Of a stretch of DNA of 64,000 nt, positions 1 through 13,600 are shown one piece after another; position 1 is the first letter of the stretch, and every line of letters begins with the position of its first letter. The DNA comes from Gavia stellata (taxonomy: Eukaryota; Chordata; Aves; Gaviiformes; Gaviidae), in NCBI RefSeq assembly GCF_030936135.1, contig NC_082600.1, positions 5,956,821-6,020,820 of the forward strand, written 5' to 3'. Both the position numbers and the translations under genes were made by a program. A model generated the notes under the pieces. The model did not search any database and was not told where the DNA came from. It saw nothing but the letters and a program-made list of their open reading frames with translations.

Positions 1-3000
1 CATTGGTTGTTCCACATGATCATAAAACCTGATATGAAACTACCTTGACATTTTTCCAGCTCCAATTCTGGCCTGACTGCTTGGGGTACAGGAAGGAGAT
101 TGGCATCTCTAGCAGATGCTCAGGGAGATGAACATCTCCTTAGGTGCTTCGGGAGTGGACAAAACTGGGGCAATCTCCTGCATTAGACTCGAAGCAGCAA
201 AAACCCAGTTTGATATTAGTTTCATCCCTGCAGGTATTTCTCGTTGAGCCTCAACAGTGCCCAAGGCTCCAGCCAAGACCAGAGTGAAGACAAACCCCAG
301 CTCAGATTGCTTCATGTTGAAGCTGAAGCATGGAGAGGTATCATAATTTAATATAAAGTCCCCTAGCAGGTCATCTAAGGGCAGATCCCAGACACCTGAG
401 ACCCAGAGCACCATTCCCTCCATCCAACCAGTCTCTTCTATGTTGGCCTGAGTACGACCTTTCTTTGCAGGGCTGTGCACGGTACAAAGTGTCCTTCCTG
501 GTGGCTAGTGGAAGTGGGCAGAGACTTGCTTTACAGACTGCTCTGAGCATGGATTTTTATTTTAAGGACCTAAGCGGTCTCCTTAAATTGTGCCAAGCTA
601 CTAGATGATACTGGCTTATTTCATGGCTTGATATTGCCAGTGTCCCCTTCTAGGATGGGAGCTCAGTCCAGCTTCCATAAAGATTAAGGGGAGCATCATC
701 AAGGACTTCATCAGTAAGACCTGACTTACACTTTATGTGACACATCATTAACCTCTTGAATATGAACTAGAGTGTCCTCTAAACGGTGACATGCCTCTGG
801 CTGTCTGCACTGAACTGCTGCCAAAGCCTGAGCTGTAATTTTGAAGCATCCTGTAGGTCAATGCAATAATGCAGGAGAAAAGAAGTCAGCAGCATCCCTA
901 AAGGAGACATCCCCCGTTAAGTTCACATGTCTTTCAGCATCAAAAAACGCCACAAAACGGAATATGAAGCTTAAAAAAATGGCACTAGATGGCAGCATGT
1001 GACACCACAAACTGCAGTCCAGGCTGTGCATCACTCCTAGATGCCACCAAGGCAGCCAGCGCGGGGTGGCTGAAGGCAGATAAACTCCCGCATCTATGGG
1101 CTCACCTCGCCGCACCGGGCGGGGAAACCAAGTTTCAGGCTTTTGGCTAAAGTTGTGTCACAGGCTGGAAAATCGACTCTCCTTTTTCGTCTCTGTGAAC
1201 CTCACGGGATTTTTCTCCGGAAATGCTCCCTGACCAAAATCCTCTAAAAGTCCTTGAGAAGGCCACGTCATCCTGCTCCGCTGTCTTTGAAAATATTCCC
1301 ACTGGGAAAAGGGCTTTTACTGGTGCTGTTTACGCTCCCTAATAGCAATGGCAGAAGCACGGGGTAGGACTCACAGTGTCTTTGTCCTGTAATGAGCATT
1401 ATCAGTGTTTTAATAATACATAAATACAGCCGTAATGGAAATAAGATCAATGACTAAAAATTACATGCTGGTAGACTTTTAAATGAGGCTGCGATTCTCC
1501 GTGATGGTTCACCAGGCGTAGCTGGGCTCATTCCAGGCGTTGCTGCCTCATCCTCCCACCAAATCCAGGGACACATTATTCAAGAGTTGGTGGCCACCTC
1601 TGCTCTTTGAAGCCACCAGTCTTGGCCAGAGCCACAGCCTGGTGTTTCAACTGACCCTGTCTGGTGGCTCCTCTGTTCTTTATTATATTAAAAAGACCTT
1701 AATCACAGCAAGGAAGGCTTGAGCAAAGCACCCCTGCTTCAGCGGGTTTGCTGTGGTGGGATATGTGCAGAGGGTTTATTTTGGGAGAGTGGAGGTGCTC
1801 TCGGGGAGGAATAGGGGGGGTCTCAAAGCAGTGCTGGGAGGCGAGGTGTTCACCCAAGGGTTTTAATGGCAAGAGGTTATATAGGTGCTTGGGAAGGAAG
1901 ATGCCCGGTGGCAGCGGAGGGGCAGGTTGGTGCTGCTGTAACCCAGGGCAGTCCCAGGGCTGCTCCAAACTGCACCCAGCGCTGGGATGACCCAGCACCT
2001 ACAGGAGTGTTACAGAGAAGCACATGGCCAGTCAGGGCAAATACATGTCTTCCACGGGTTAAACAGCCAAGAAGCATGTTTGCCTCTGTTTATTCCCAAC
2101 CACCCGCTGCTGAGGACTGCCTCCAGCAGCCTAATTAGGCTGCTGATGTGCCCTGTGCAGCTGGGCTCTCTTAGAAGGGTCTCAGCAGCAGGTACAACAT
2201 TGGCCCTTAATTGCTAATTAAAAGTCCTGCTTAAATGAGAGCATTGGGGAGGGAGAGATACTTCCAGCAGCCAAGCCCTTCCTTGAGCAGGGCACCCTGC
2301 TGCACCCATGCTTGGAGGGGTCTGCTTGAGTTGTCCTGTCTGATTTTATTCCTCTGAGCCCTGTTTGCTCTCAGTTTTGGAGCCCCCAGACCTGGGCCAG
2401 GCAGCAGAGGAGAAACACAGCTGAAAGCCTCAGGCTGGGGCTCTGAAGGCAAAAGATCTGAGGAGCAAAGCGGGGGAGCTGCAGCTCTGGGGCATCCAGA
2501 GCGGGGCTGAGCCTGGTGTCCCCGATGTCCCTCCCTGACCCTCTGTGGGCACGTAGGGAAGGAAGGAGAACTTAATCTCAGCCAAACATTAGCAGTTTTG
2601 CATCCTCAATGGTGAGCAGGTGAGAGATGGGAAGTTGGAAGGTGTTGCTGGCTGTTTTGGGAGGGTGTGGGGGAGTAATGAAAATTCAGGTGGAGCAGAG
2701 AAAGCAGTGTGTTTCTCTGGGTTTGGGTTTTAAATAACCTGATTCATGGCAAGAATTGTACAGCCCTGGTAATGCAGCTCCACCTTAGCCCTGTGAGCAT
2801 GTGGTGGCCTGAGCCTTGCCTGGGTTTTGTATTGTATAAAAATGTCAGTGCATAAAAATATCAGCACAGAAAATGCATGTGGAGGGCTTCTTGTCACTTT
2901 TTTTTTTTAAAGGAAATAGCAACTCCAACCCTTGTGTGGCATGGTACGCTAGTGGTGTTTCCTTTCCTTTTTTTGCAGTAAATTATATGGATATAAAGAT

Positions 3001-6000
3001 ATTTCTGGTGCTTTAGTTATGTTGTGATAACTCTTGTGTGGGGAAAAACCTGATTGCCACGTCAGGCAGAGTTATGGCTTTCAGGGCTTGGAGGGGAAGG
3101 GATCTGGGAAAGTGCATGAAGGGGAAGGGAAGGCCACGGAGGAGTGAACAAGGGTGTTTTAAGTTTGTTTGGGGAGGTTTGTTTTTATATCTAGATACAC
3201 AGATGTGTGTGCACGTGTACATACAGTGCTACTGAGGGGAGAAGGTGAAGGTCCGTATAGGTACATGGCATGCATAGCAGTTCTTGAAACCTAAACTAAT
3301 TGCCCTGTACTTTCACCAGCCCCTATTGCAAAGCACATCTGTCTGCTTTACCTGTCTCTCTGCCCCTAATCTGATGTCAGAGCTTGATGGGATGTTTGGC
3401 CTGAAGAACCAAAACCAACCCCACGTGATGCAAGTTGGATCCCCTCTGCAAAGGGCTCTGTCTTGGCCCCATCAGCCCCATGGGAGCGCTAAGGTTTGGC
3501 TGCAGGTACCCAGACATGGCAAAGTGGGTCATTACAGGAGAGGTGGCCTCATGGCCAGCACTGGGACACGCATCCTCCTCGTTGGGTGTCTCCATAGCAC
3601 ACGTGGACTGGACAGCAAGGCACGACCCATGGAGTCAGGCAGGAGGGCAAAGGCAGGGCCTCGTTGCATTGGCCCCTCTTTGGCTGTTCTTAGAAGGTGA
3701 AGTCCTCTCCCTTGTGCTAATGAACCAAAAATAACCTCTCTGTGGTCAACGTACCTGCGCTGCCCCAGGTGTCAAACTTGGGCTGGTGATAAAGCTCACC
3801 TAGGGATGATCGTCTAGAGGTAGGACCTCCTACTTGCATTCTTGTAGGATATTTGTTTCCCCCACCGTGGTGCTGTGATGTGTGCCAATGTCCCCAAGAA
3901 AGCCCATGTCAACTGGTCAATCAGCAACTCATAGGGAGCTTTTCAAACTTATCTTACTTGAGGTCTTCGAGGTGGGTGCTGTTTAATGATGCTGGTTTCC
4001 CCCTTTTCCAGCATGGTGTTGAAAACAAGGGGCCCTTAAAGATTAGAGAAGAAATGGATGAAGTTACTTTTGGGTGATCATCAACTGCTAGGCTGTCCTC
4101 AGCAATAGTTTTATGCCCTTGTTTTTTCATTGGCACGTCCTACTAATGTCTCTCAGTGTACCCCAGTAACACATGGTATAAGTCATTCTAACTGCTGCAG
4201 AAATAAAGTGAGGATGTAGCTGTGGTTTCTAACAAATGTCTGCCACGTACCTCTCCTACTTCCCTTTACAACATCTCATGCATTCTATATGTGACAATAA
4301 CCACCCTCCATGTTTCCTGTGGCCTCCCTGAGCTTTTAAAATGGGGAACAGGCAGCAGTTTGGATCTCTTCTTGCTGCTCAGTCCCTGAGACTTGATTGG
4401 TTTTTTTTTTTGGTGGAACTGAGAAACATCTCTGATGCTTTTACCAGTCGCAGCAGAGGTGCGCTACAGCGAGCCAGTGGGTTCAGGAGTTAGTGGGTTA
4501 TGGACAGACAAGCGGTATGATCACAGACCCTCATCATCTTTGGAAATCAGCCCAAAGTAATGCGCTACGCACCAGTGATTGCCTGTTAGTTATTAAAACA
4601 GTGCTTTCTCTGAGGCCAGAACGTGATCTGGGCTCAGGTCTGTTCTGCACTGGTGCTCTTGGGTGGACACCACTGTCTTTTTTTTCTTGCACAAATAAAT
4701 ACTGGCATGTATAGTAAGTATTGCTTTTACGGAGGAGTTTCTCTATCCCACCTAGTCTCCCAAAAAACTGTCTTGGTGCATTCAAATGCAATTTTGTAAG
4801 TGGAGTTGAGCGAGGTGTTGCTGAGCAGCTCCTGCTCCCATGTGGTGGGAGCCCCGAGGTGGCCACAGGGGAGGAGAGTTGGGGATAAAGTGCAGGAATT
4901 TCATTATAGCTGGTGCCAAATTTAATAGTTATATTAAAAGAAAAATAATGATTTGGAGGTCACCTTATGGGGGACTTCAGTGGTCCCTTTAAATGAGTGC
5001 CATGGAAGATTGCCAAGGCAGGGCTCTTGGAGAAGAGAGAGAGGTGGCGATGGAGGGAGGGCATTGGGGTATGGGAGGAGACGGTGACTCCATCAGATAA
5101 ATGATTGCTGGGCTCTGCTGAGCACCAGCAATGATTAACTGCTGAGCGAAGCTGCGGCTGCTCCACACACGCAGGAATGGGCACCTGAAGTGAAAATTCC
5201 CAGCGCAGGCGGCTCCTCCGGAGACAGACTTCGGCTGCCGGGGAACGCACGCTGAAATAGCAGCTTGTAATAGCAAAAAAGGTGGGGAGGGGGGTTATTA
5301 AGTTATTGCCTCTCAATCTCAGGACAAATTAGTGCATAAAGAATTTCTAAGGGGGAAGTAAAACGTAAGGAGGTGGCTCATGGTGCTGGGAATGTGGGAT
5401 CTGGGGCTTGGGAGAAATTTCTTCTGGCAAGGTGTATGGCTTTGGGGAAGTTACTTCTCCCTTATGAGATTTTTTTAAATACATTTAAATTATTCCCTCT
5501 CCTCCTATACATGCATGTGTCTTGGAGGTTTGCCCTTGTCCCTGCAGATACAGAACTGGGAGCCAAGTGCTCTCTGTCCCCAAACCTGCTCGGTCCTGGG
5601 GCAGGGATGGTCTCTGGCACGCCTGCATGGTGCCAGCCAGGAGGGACCATCGTCTCACTGCACCACGCTGCCACTGCCAAGCCTGAGCTGAAGGTGCTCT
5701 CATGACTTTTATTTTTTTTACCCTTGCACTTTAGCAGCAGCAGGTTCTCCCCGCTGGAGGAAGTGGGATTTAAGAAGAACCCTCATAAACCAAATAAAAC
5801 CTATTCTCTTGGAGGCTTTGCTTATTTAGACAGCAGCTCAAGCTAATACGTCGCTCAAGTACTCTTGAGCATACTCTTTTTATTTCTGAAAATGAAAAAC
5901 AAAAATGACATTTATTGAGGGGGTTTAAAAGTTTTTTTTATAGAAGTACACATGTTTTACAAGCTCTTGTAAAATACCCAGTGATGATAATTTTCCAGAA

Positions 6001-6855
6001 CAGGAATATTTGGTTGTTCTCGCTGTCATAAAGTACTTGAAACCCCCTGTTGTACAGCCAGACCTGATCCGTATTTGCCCCAGGACCTCCAGCTCTGGCA
6101 GCGTCACCGCTATTGTGCGAGAGAGTTATTTGCTTTCACCCCCTCCTGATGCCTCTCGGTGGATGATCCTGAAGGAAATATCCAGCTCCTGGTGAAGCAG
6201 CGGTGCTTAACGCTGCTCGGTGTGTGTCAGAAATTCATTTTTGGAAATGGAAAAGAGAGGAGGAGAGTGCTAGGGCTGCAAATCCTCCTTCTGCATCGCC
6301 CTTTCTCAAACCACGTTGGTGTTCATGGGGGTTTCTCCCTACACTCACCTAACGTGGCTGTGGGAAGTTGTTCACCACCATCCAGCTCATTGTACAGAGC
6401 TATGTGTCTACTTCCGTGGATGCAAACCTCCTTCCTCGCCTCCAGGAAGGGTTTGGCTATGGATGGAGTTTATACCATGCTGTGAAAGGCTGTGGGAGAG
6501 GCTGCACGATGCTACTTGTAGAAAAACACCCATAGCTATGCTATTTGCCTTCCTCTGCCTCTTGGCTCATGAAATTAGCCCCGTATGAGACATGGCTATG
6601 ATTTATTTTAATACTGAATTTTGTCTGCTGAGCACATTACCCAGATTCTAATTAAACTAATGATATCAATATGCCCAGTGGTGGCAGGTGAGCAGAACGG
6701 GTGTATAACTGGGAGTTAGGGGGCTGCTGCACGAGGGCTCGCGTGGCCGCAGGCTGGTGTCATCGCATGCCAGGTGGATGCTGGGGAGTGGGGCTGTTCC
6801 TAAGGGATGGGATGACTGATGGGAGCAAGGAGCCTGGGATCTGGGCTCTGGTGGC
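1..6855. other. Presumed CCDC198 intron 1, no exon recognised
   Basis: About 6.9 kb of moderately GC-rich sequence downstream of the CCDC198 donor. Short poly-T runs are present (for example 2899-2908 and 4400-4410). Open frames of 60-138 codons occur on both strands, but none shows a domain or a CCDC198 motif. It is called intronic only because no later exon was found; it might include short exons I missed. Confidence 0.5.
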
Positions 6856-7347
6856 TGAGGTGCTTTCCAAAACAGCCTGGGGGAAAACAAATGAGTTTTC
6901 CCAAAGCTAAAGTGTCCTGGAAATGGCAAAAAGCTGCTGATGGAGACTGGCGTGTGCACAGACCTACACCCATTTTACTGAGGTGCTTTCCCAAACAGCC
7001 TGGGGGAAAACAAATGAGTTTTCCCAAAGCTAAAGTGTCCTGGAAATGGCAAAAAGCTGCTGATGGAGACTGGCGTGTGCACAGACCTACACCCATTTTA
7101 CTGAGGTGCTTTCCAAAACAGCCTGGGGGAAAACAAATGAGTTTTCCCAAAGCTGAAGTGTCCTGGAAATGGTGAAAAGCTGCTGATGGAGACTGGTGTG
7201 TGCACAAACCTACACCCATTTTACTGAGGTGCTTTCCAAAACAGCCTGGGGGAAAACAAATGAGTTTTCCCAAAGCTGAAGTGTCCTGGAAATGGCAAAA
7301 AGCTGCTGACGGAGACTGGTGTGCGCACAGACCTACACCCACCCTGC
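6856..7347. repeat. Minisatellite, four copies of a 123-bp unit
   Basis: Direct tandem copies start at 6856, 6979, 7102 and 7225, each with the sequence TGAGGTGCTTTCC near its start. They differ at only a few positions (for example CCAAAA versus CCCAAA, and GCTAAAG versus GCTGAAG); the last few bases of copy 4 diverge after 7341. The unit is 41 codons long, so frames without a stop remain open across all copies on both strands. The array lies about 90 bp inside CCDC198 intron 1. Confidence 0.97.
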
Positions 7348-7434
7348 TCTGCAGTGAGCAGACCCGCAGGCACAGCTGATGCCCCGTGGATCGCTGCCCT
7401 GCGTGTCGCAATAGTTCGGTGATGACCTCCTTAC

Positions 7435-7651
7435 CTGTAGACGCTCTCCCGTACCAGGTCTCCTGGAGAGGTGGAAGTTGCCGGTGAAACGTGGGTTTTC
7501 CCCACTCCGCTGTGGCCGGCAGGTGCAGGCTGGGCTCTCCCGGCATGCCGGGGAGCCGGTACGGGGAGGTGAGAGCAGGCGGGTCCTCCCTGGCACGCAT
7601 CGGTGCCACCTTGGTCACCTTGGGGTGTCCCTTGGAAGAGCTCAAGCCCAT
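7435..7651 (-). CDS. CCDC198: CCDC198 (C14orf105) first coding exon, gene continues off or further left
   Basis: Encodes residues 1-72 plus one nucleotide (217 nt). The ATG at 7651-7649 has a strong context (AAG-ATG-G). The start MGLSSSK fits an N-myristoylation signal (Gly2, Ser6), matching MGLSHSK of the human protein as I remember it. KVTKVAP (11-17) and LPPLQETWYGR (59-69) match the conserved ends of human exon 1. The middle is Pro-rich and divergent. The exon ends at ACAG/GTAAGG (donor at 7434), phase 1. CCDC198 is a small, poorly characterised coiled-coil protein. Its position left of and co-directional with SLC35F4 agrees with human gene order. I could not find exon 2 (expected FDIPLEH-like and RHPP-like motifs) in 1-7434. 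Confidence 0.88.
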
Positions 7652-10600
7652 CTTACAGAGCGCTGGCTTTGAAAGGAGAAGGAAAACCCCTCATGCACCG
7701 CCCTCCCTGAATGCAGAGGGACCCTTGCAAAGAACCCCAGCTCCTGGGGAGCTTCCTACCAGCCACCGATGCCGGGGCTGGCTCCCACGGACGTGCGCAC
7801 ACGTCCTTCCCCGCTCGGTTAAACATTGACCCCGTCCCAGCCATTCCCCCGCGGGGGTGAGAGGTGGCTGCTGCTGACAGAGAAGTGGAAAGCAGCCTGG
7901 GAAGCCAGTGCCAAGCCCTGGGGAAGCTTTGTTTTTTACCTACAAGTGGTTTTTCAACTGGGGTACCGCCTCAGCTGGCCATTGGCTGACCTAGAGGTAA
8001 TTCTCCAAGTAGCTCTTTTGCTAAATCTTCGGTTTTTAGGAGGAAACTTAATCCTCAGAGCACCAGAAGGGTTAAAGTATCTCCCACCCTGCATGAGAGA
8101 AGCAGCCTGGGGACAGGGGCTGGCTGAGGAGCATCCTCCGCCCTTGCTCCATCCGGCCAGTGGCACTGATGGGGGGAAAATGCAGCTTTAGCACAAACCC
8201 ACCTGAAAACATCAGCCAAACTGAGTCATATTCTGCAGTTTTAGAGCTGCTGCAGGATTTGGGCTGAACGCAGCAGGATCGGCGCATAAGAGAAAGATCT
8301 ACATGTCTCCGTTTGTTCCTTCCTTTCCCTTCCCAAGGCGTATCAGGGGGTTCAGAGGGCACAGTTATTTCCAAGGTGGAGCGATTGGAAAATATGTTGG
8401 GAGGATTATTATGCAGTAAGATTTGCAGGGTGGGGTTTTTGGCAGGAGTAGGGTTGTGGGAGGAGGTCAGGGCACCTGTGGGCTCAGCTGTGAAACCCCT
8501 GGAAACCAGCAAACACCAAGAGTGTGAGGGAGACCCAAAACAGCATCAGAGCCAGGGTTCATGTAGCAGCAGCTCATCCCACTGGGATTCCTGGAGCGAT
8601 CCTGTATAGGTTTGGAGTGACTGGGGCCTCCTTTGGCATTTCTCTTGGGAGAGGAGTGCTGGGAGCAGGGTGGCACAGGGAAATGAGGGTCACGGCAGAG
8701 CCAAGCATTCAGCATTCATGGCCAGTAGATCCATGGATAAACCACTCAGCAACTCCTTGATGGAAATGGGGAGGTTTTGAGCAAAATGCCACCGGCCAGG
8801 GGTGGCACCTCCCAGAAGAAATTATTCATCTCTGGAGTAATGCAGCGGGTTCATATTTTCAGCTGTAAAGCACTAACATCACTCGTGGCTTTGCTTTTGA
8901 AGAGGTCACCCAGGGCACAAGGGAGCAGAGTAGCTTAGTCTGTATTTTTTTTTCTTCTTCTTTTCAAATGAACATGTAAAATCAACACCTTCCTTCCCTC
9001 CTCAGTTGCTCAATGCTTAATGTCTATTTTTCCATTTTTTTCCCCCTTCCCCTCCCCTGCTGAGAACAGGTCATTCCTGTTAAGCAGCTTGGAGAAAACT
9101 GTGAATTAAATGCAATGATGGATGTGTTGAAGCAGTGGAAAACCTGGGTGGATGTTCAAGCTAGTGCCTGTTGTGCTGTATCTGGGGGTTTCACCTGGGT
9201 GTGATGCTGTGGCCCTGGCCCTGCTGAAGTCCTCGCAGGGTCCCCCTGCTCCCCATGCTGTCAAACCCCCTCTCGTGGCCAGGTTTCTTTCCAAGCCAGA
9301 TGGGTTTCCCCACCTGCCATGCAGGACGGCACCACGGCCTGTTGTACGGTGATTTAGGGAAGGGGGTTGCAAAGGGACAGAGGTGCCTGATGATATTGCT
9401 CCAAGCACTTCATCTCTGGGTGAAGAGATGCTCCTCTTTGCATTTAAAGGTGATGCAGTATCCTTCTGGCTGGTCCATGAGTGTCAGGTCCCACCTCCCC
9501 TGCTGCAGTACAGCTCTGTGGTACACGTGCCCGAGGATGTTAGCCTGACAGCATTCTGATGCTGCATCAGCTAATGACCAATATCTCCCATCAAATCCCC
9601 CAAATCTCAGCATCTGTGTACTTTGGGGCTGCGCTTTGATCTCCATATGCCTTTACTTTGTAAAGCAACGAGGGCCAAGAGCAGCACTTGTGGGTTTGGG
9701 GTGGGGTAGGAAGGCAGGATGCAAAAACATGCCCTTCCTGCATGTTGCTGGGGCAAACCAAGAGCAAGTTGGGGGTTGAACTGGATCCTAGAAGAGCCCA
9801 ATGGTACTGGAAGAGGCTCCCAAATATTATCGCTTGCAACTGTTGGGCCAAAATTACCCCTTCATGTCTTTACCTGCGCTCCCTGGACCACGGCTGTACT
9901 GGGTGTTGGGTGGAGGCTGGGGGGTTTGCTGGGTGAGCCGTGCACCTGCGGCGGTGGAGATCGTGGCTATCGGCATCGTATCGACCTGCTCAGCTGGAGA
10001 GCCAGCAGTGACAGCCTGTGCTGCAGCACTAAGTAATCCTCTGTTAACCCCCTCGCTTAAACCTGCCTTTAACACCAACTGATGGCATTTGAAGTGAGGA
10101 AGGATGGGTTGAGGTATGCCTGAGCTTCAGGCTGGCTTCATCACTGCCCTCCTGGTGATGTGAAGCTCATCCTTTTCTTTAACTGGGGGGTTATTTAATG
10201 CAGCCTTTTATCTGTATTTAAGGTTCAGTTCGATTCCCAAGCACTGTGCTTTAGAAACATGGGACTGGAAGGAGCTTTGGTCCCATATATTGCCATTAGG
10301 GACAGCACATGGTCCCTCCCAGGAGAGCTGGAAGCTCTTTATACCTTTCTCCCATTTAATTTATTACCTGAAACCCTCTACCAAATTCAGCTGGAACCTG
10401 TAAGCCATACTGATCTTGCCAGAATTGGATTTTCCAGCAAATTTATTGTGGTCAAAATGAAATCATTGACCCCTAAGCACTCTGATGCCCTTGTTTTAAG
10501 GAAGATACCAGGAAAATCTCAAGGGTAGGGCAGTGCCATGACTTGGGGCAGGGCATTTTCCCACAGAGGAGCAGTTTGTTACTCACCTGTGTGTGGAGCA

Positions 10601-13600
10601 AAGCTGAACCAAGCGGAGGATTCTGCACAGGGCACCTATCTAATGTCCAGCTGCAGCAGTGGATTGCCTCTGCCTTGAAACTTCTGTTTAAAAATGAGTT
10701 TTAAATTACAAAAAACACAGGCACAGGAGGAGATGGAAAGTGGGCAGCACTGATTTTTGCCAAAATAACGCCTGGACTTTATGCAAATCTCCAGTGAGTA
10801 AAGCAGAAAGAACTATAATGATGCTGTTGTTTGTTATGCGTGCAGTGTGTTTAGCTAGCGATAGTGCAAAGAAACTGAGCAGCGAAGAGAGGAAAATAAT
10901 CCAGCACTATTTCACTGCCTGGCATACACACCGGTGCAACTAATAGATCCCTTTATTACACATCTGTAAAGTCAAGAAATACATCTCGTTCCTCCCTCTG
11001 CTGCTTGTGACTTGTATTAATGGGGGATGTTCGTCTTATCCCAGCCAAGGCTGAGGACACTGGTGTTGCAGAGATAACATTGTCCGTGGTGCCTGGTCAC
11101 TGAGCCCTCTGGAGAGGGCGTGCGCAGGCGACGATGCTTGAGGCGGGTTATTCGCAACATGTTTTGTTTTCCTTCCAGAGAGCTGTGCCCTGGTGAGAAG
11201 GAGAATCTGATAACGCAGCTGCTCTATCAAAACTGGCATTTTCCTTGGGGTGCAAATGAGATGGTGCGACTAAAATGAAACCATCATGTTGCTGGAGGCA
11301 ATAGAAGGGCTCATCAGAGACACCAAGAGCAGCAGAAGTAACCACATCTGAGCAGTCACTTGATGGGCGTGATTATTGGGTTTTTATTCCTCTGATGGAT
11401 CATCAACTCTCTTGTGCAAAATAGCCTTGGTTTATTGTCTGATTTCTTGGGTTTAATGGGTTTTCTCTGGCTGAAAGGCTGAGCTGTGCTCTAGGGAAAA
11501 CAATTACCTTCCTCACTTAATAAGGAAGATAAACTGCAGGTGGGGCAGCAGGTGAATGATAGGGCCTTAACAAACCCCTGAGCGGGATGAGCACACCTGG
11601 AAAGCATCTGGGCACGATGCAACTGAGGGCTTAGGTCCCTGCTCACCCCTGGGGATCTGGGGCAGTTGTGGCTGCAGTGGTGGACATTGCCCGGAGCTGA
11701 TGGTGGGAAGGATGCAGGAGCAAATCCTTCCTGCCCACCCATAGCAGGGGCTGGGGGGAGCGAAGCGGTGGCAGAGAGGGAAAAGCCTTCTGCAGCCCCG
11801 GGTCAACCCTCAGTGCCGTTTGCTGTACAGGCAGCAACGTGGGGGATGCTTGCTCCTAGTAGAAAGCTTGTGTTGGGTTAGATGTCTGTTAAGCCCAACA
11901 TGTGGAGGAAGGTGGCTGCTGGGCTCAGAGCGACACGTCTTTTCTCCCTGTAGAAATGCAAGGGTGGTCGCTGGTCCCTGGGGATGGGACGTGCACAGGG
12001 ACTGCTCATGGAGAGTGATGGGCTGGCACAGTCACACGCTGTGCCACTGGCTATGAAACGTCTCAAGTAGGGGAAAACTGACTCAAACACAGGCATGTCA
12101 CATGATTTTTCCTGCTGAATACTCAATGAGATTCCTTGAAGGATGCCGTCCTGGGTCTGAAGATGCTACTTGCCAAAATGTACTCATCAATGCACACTAA
12201 AAGGAAATGTTTGGTTTTCCTATGTGTTCAGTTTGGCAGGAGCTAAAATTTCAGTAAAACACATCTCTAAAACTATCTATGAGTGTAAACAAATCTATCA
12301 ACTCCAAAATCGACTTGAGGTGGTGCTCAAGCTGTCATGTGTTATTTTCTCTCAGCTGTATTGTCCCATCAGGATCTCCTCTTTTATATAATTCACTTTT
12401 TTAGAATATTTTTAATGTCTATCTCCTTTCGAAAGCAGCAGGTGAGGAGCTGAGCCCATCTTCTCAAATGCTAGAAGAGACTTTTAAAAGACCGTGTGAG
12501 TGTGTGTACCCAAACCTTACACCTCTGGGTTTAGTGCAAAGGGGTTGGTTGTTTGGGTTGGTTTCTACAGTCCTAATTCTACAGCCGTGTGATGGAAGAG
12601 CCCAAGTTTGGGGTTCTTTTAATATACACAAGTATTTTGTTAGCTCTGCTGGTTGCAAGGAACAGTTTGGACATGAATGTTAGAAGATAAAACCCATCAA
12701 ATAGAAGAGAGTAAAATAAAAAGGTGTTTTTGTTATTATTTGCATGAATTGCTTTGTTTGCAGCAGTATTAAGCCCTAATGGCCGTGGGGACACGCTGGC
12801 TGCCCGCCGCCCTCCAGCCCCATCACTGCCACCTTTGCCCCCGGGACCAGCCATGCCCTCAGGGCACTTCTCCAAACTGTGGGGCTCACGTGGGACCCCC
12901 ACATGCATCAGTGCAGTACGAGGGGTGCGTCAGGACTCGCCAGCCAGGACGTGCTCGCGGAGAGGTGAGCTTGCAATCAGCCCCAAAATAAATCGTGGCT
13001 TTGCGCTGGGTGTGGTTTTGCTGTTATTTTAATAAGCAAACACAGTCACTGGTATCATCCCACTGGTATTATTAATAAAAACCACTTCCTTTCCCTAATA
13101 ATTTTTTTTTTCTGGCAGAAATACCATCAAAAAATCCCTACTTGCTGCTGATCAAACTCACACGCAGAGTGGGCAGGCCAATAAAGCTCAGCGATCTGCG
13201 TTACTGTCCAGTTGTTTCTATTCTTTAAAAAGAAGAAGAAATGCTTCTGTCTGCATATCAAAGTTGTCTTGCGTGGTTGATCCTAGGAATGCTCTAATGG
13301 AAGACAGCCATCCTAAATTACCCAGTGACAGGCTTAGGGAAGGCACTGGGTGGGTTGGTTGGTTTGTTTTGGCTTTTGAAAGATTTTTCATGGTGGAGGT
13401 TAAGAAAAATATTTGTTTGGCCCAAAGGAAAGGCTCTAGAAAATAGGAACTGACATTTCCCAGAGACGCTGGCGATCTGGGGTGTTCAATCTCTCACAAA
13501 CAGCTTGTTGTTCAGCTGGGAGTGCAGCTTTTTGGGAGAAAAGAGAAAAATAAGGCTGTTTTTTGCTTTACTAAAGGCACCTGAAATCCAGCGCCACTGC

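Noticed and set aside
109..480. Minus-strand 123-codon frame with an internal signal-peptide-like stretch (MKQSELGFVFTLVLAGALG)
   Set aside because: No known family, no splice or promoter context, and the hydrophobic run is short. It lies in the presumed CCDC198 intron; chance is the simplest explanation.
10259..10528. 89-codon plus-strand frame in the intergenic region
   Set aside because: It reads somewhat protein-like, but there is no recognised family, promoter or splice evidence.
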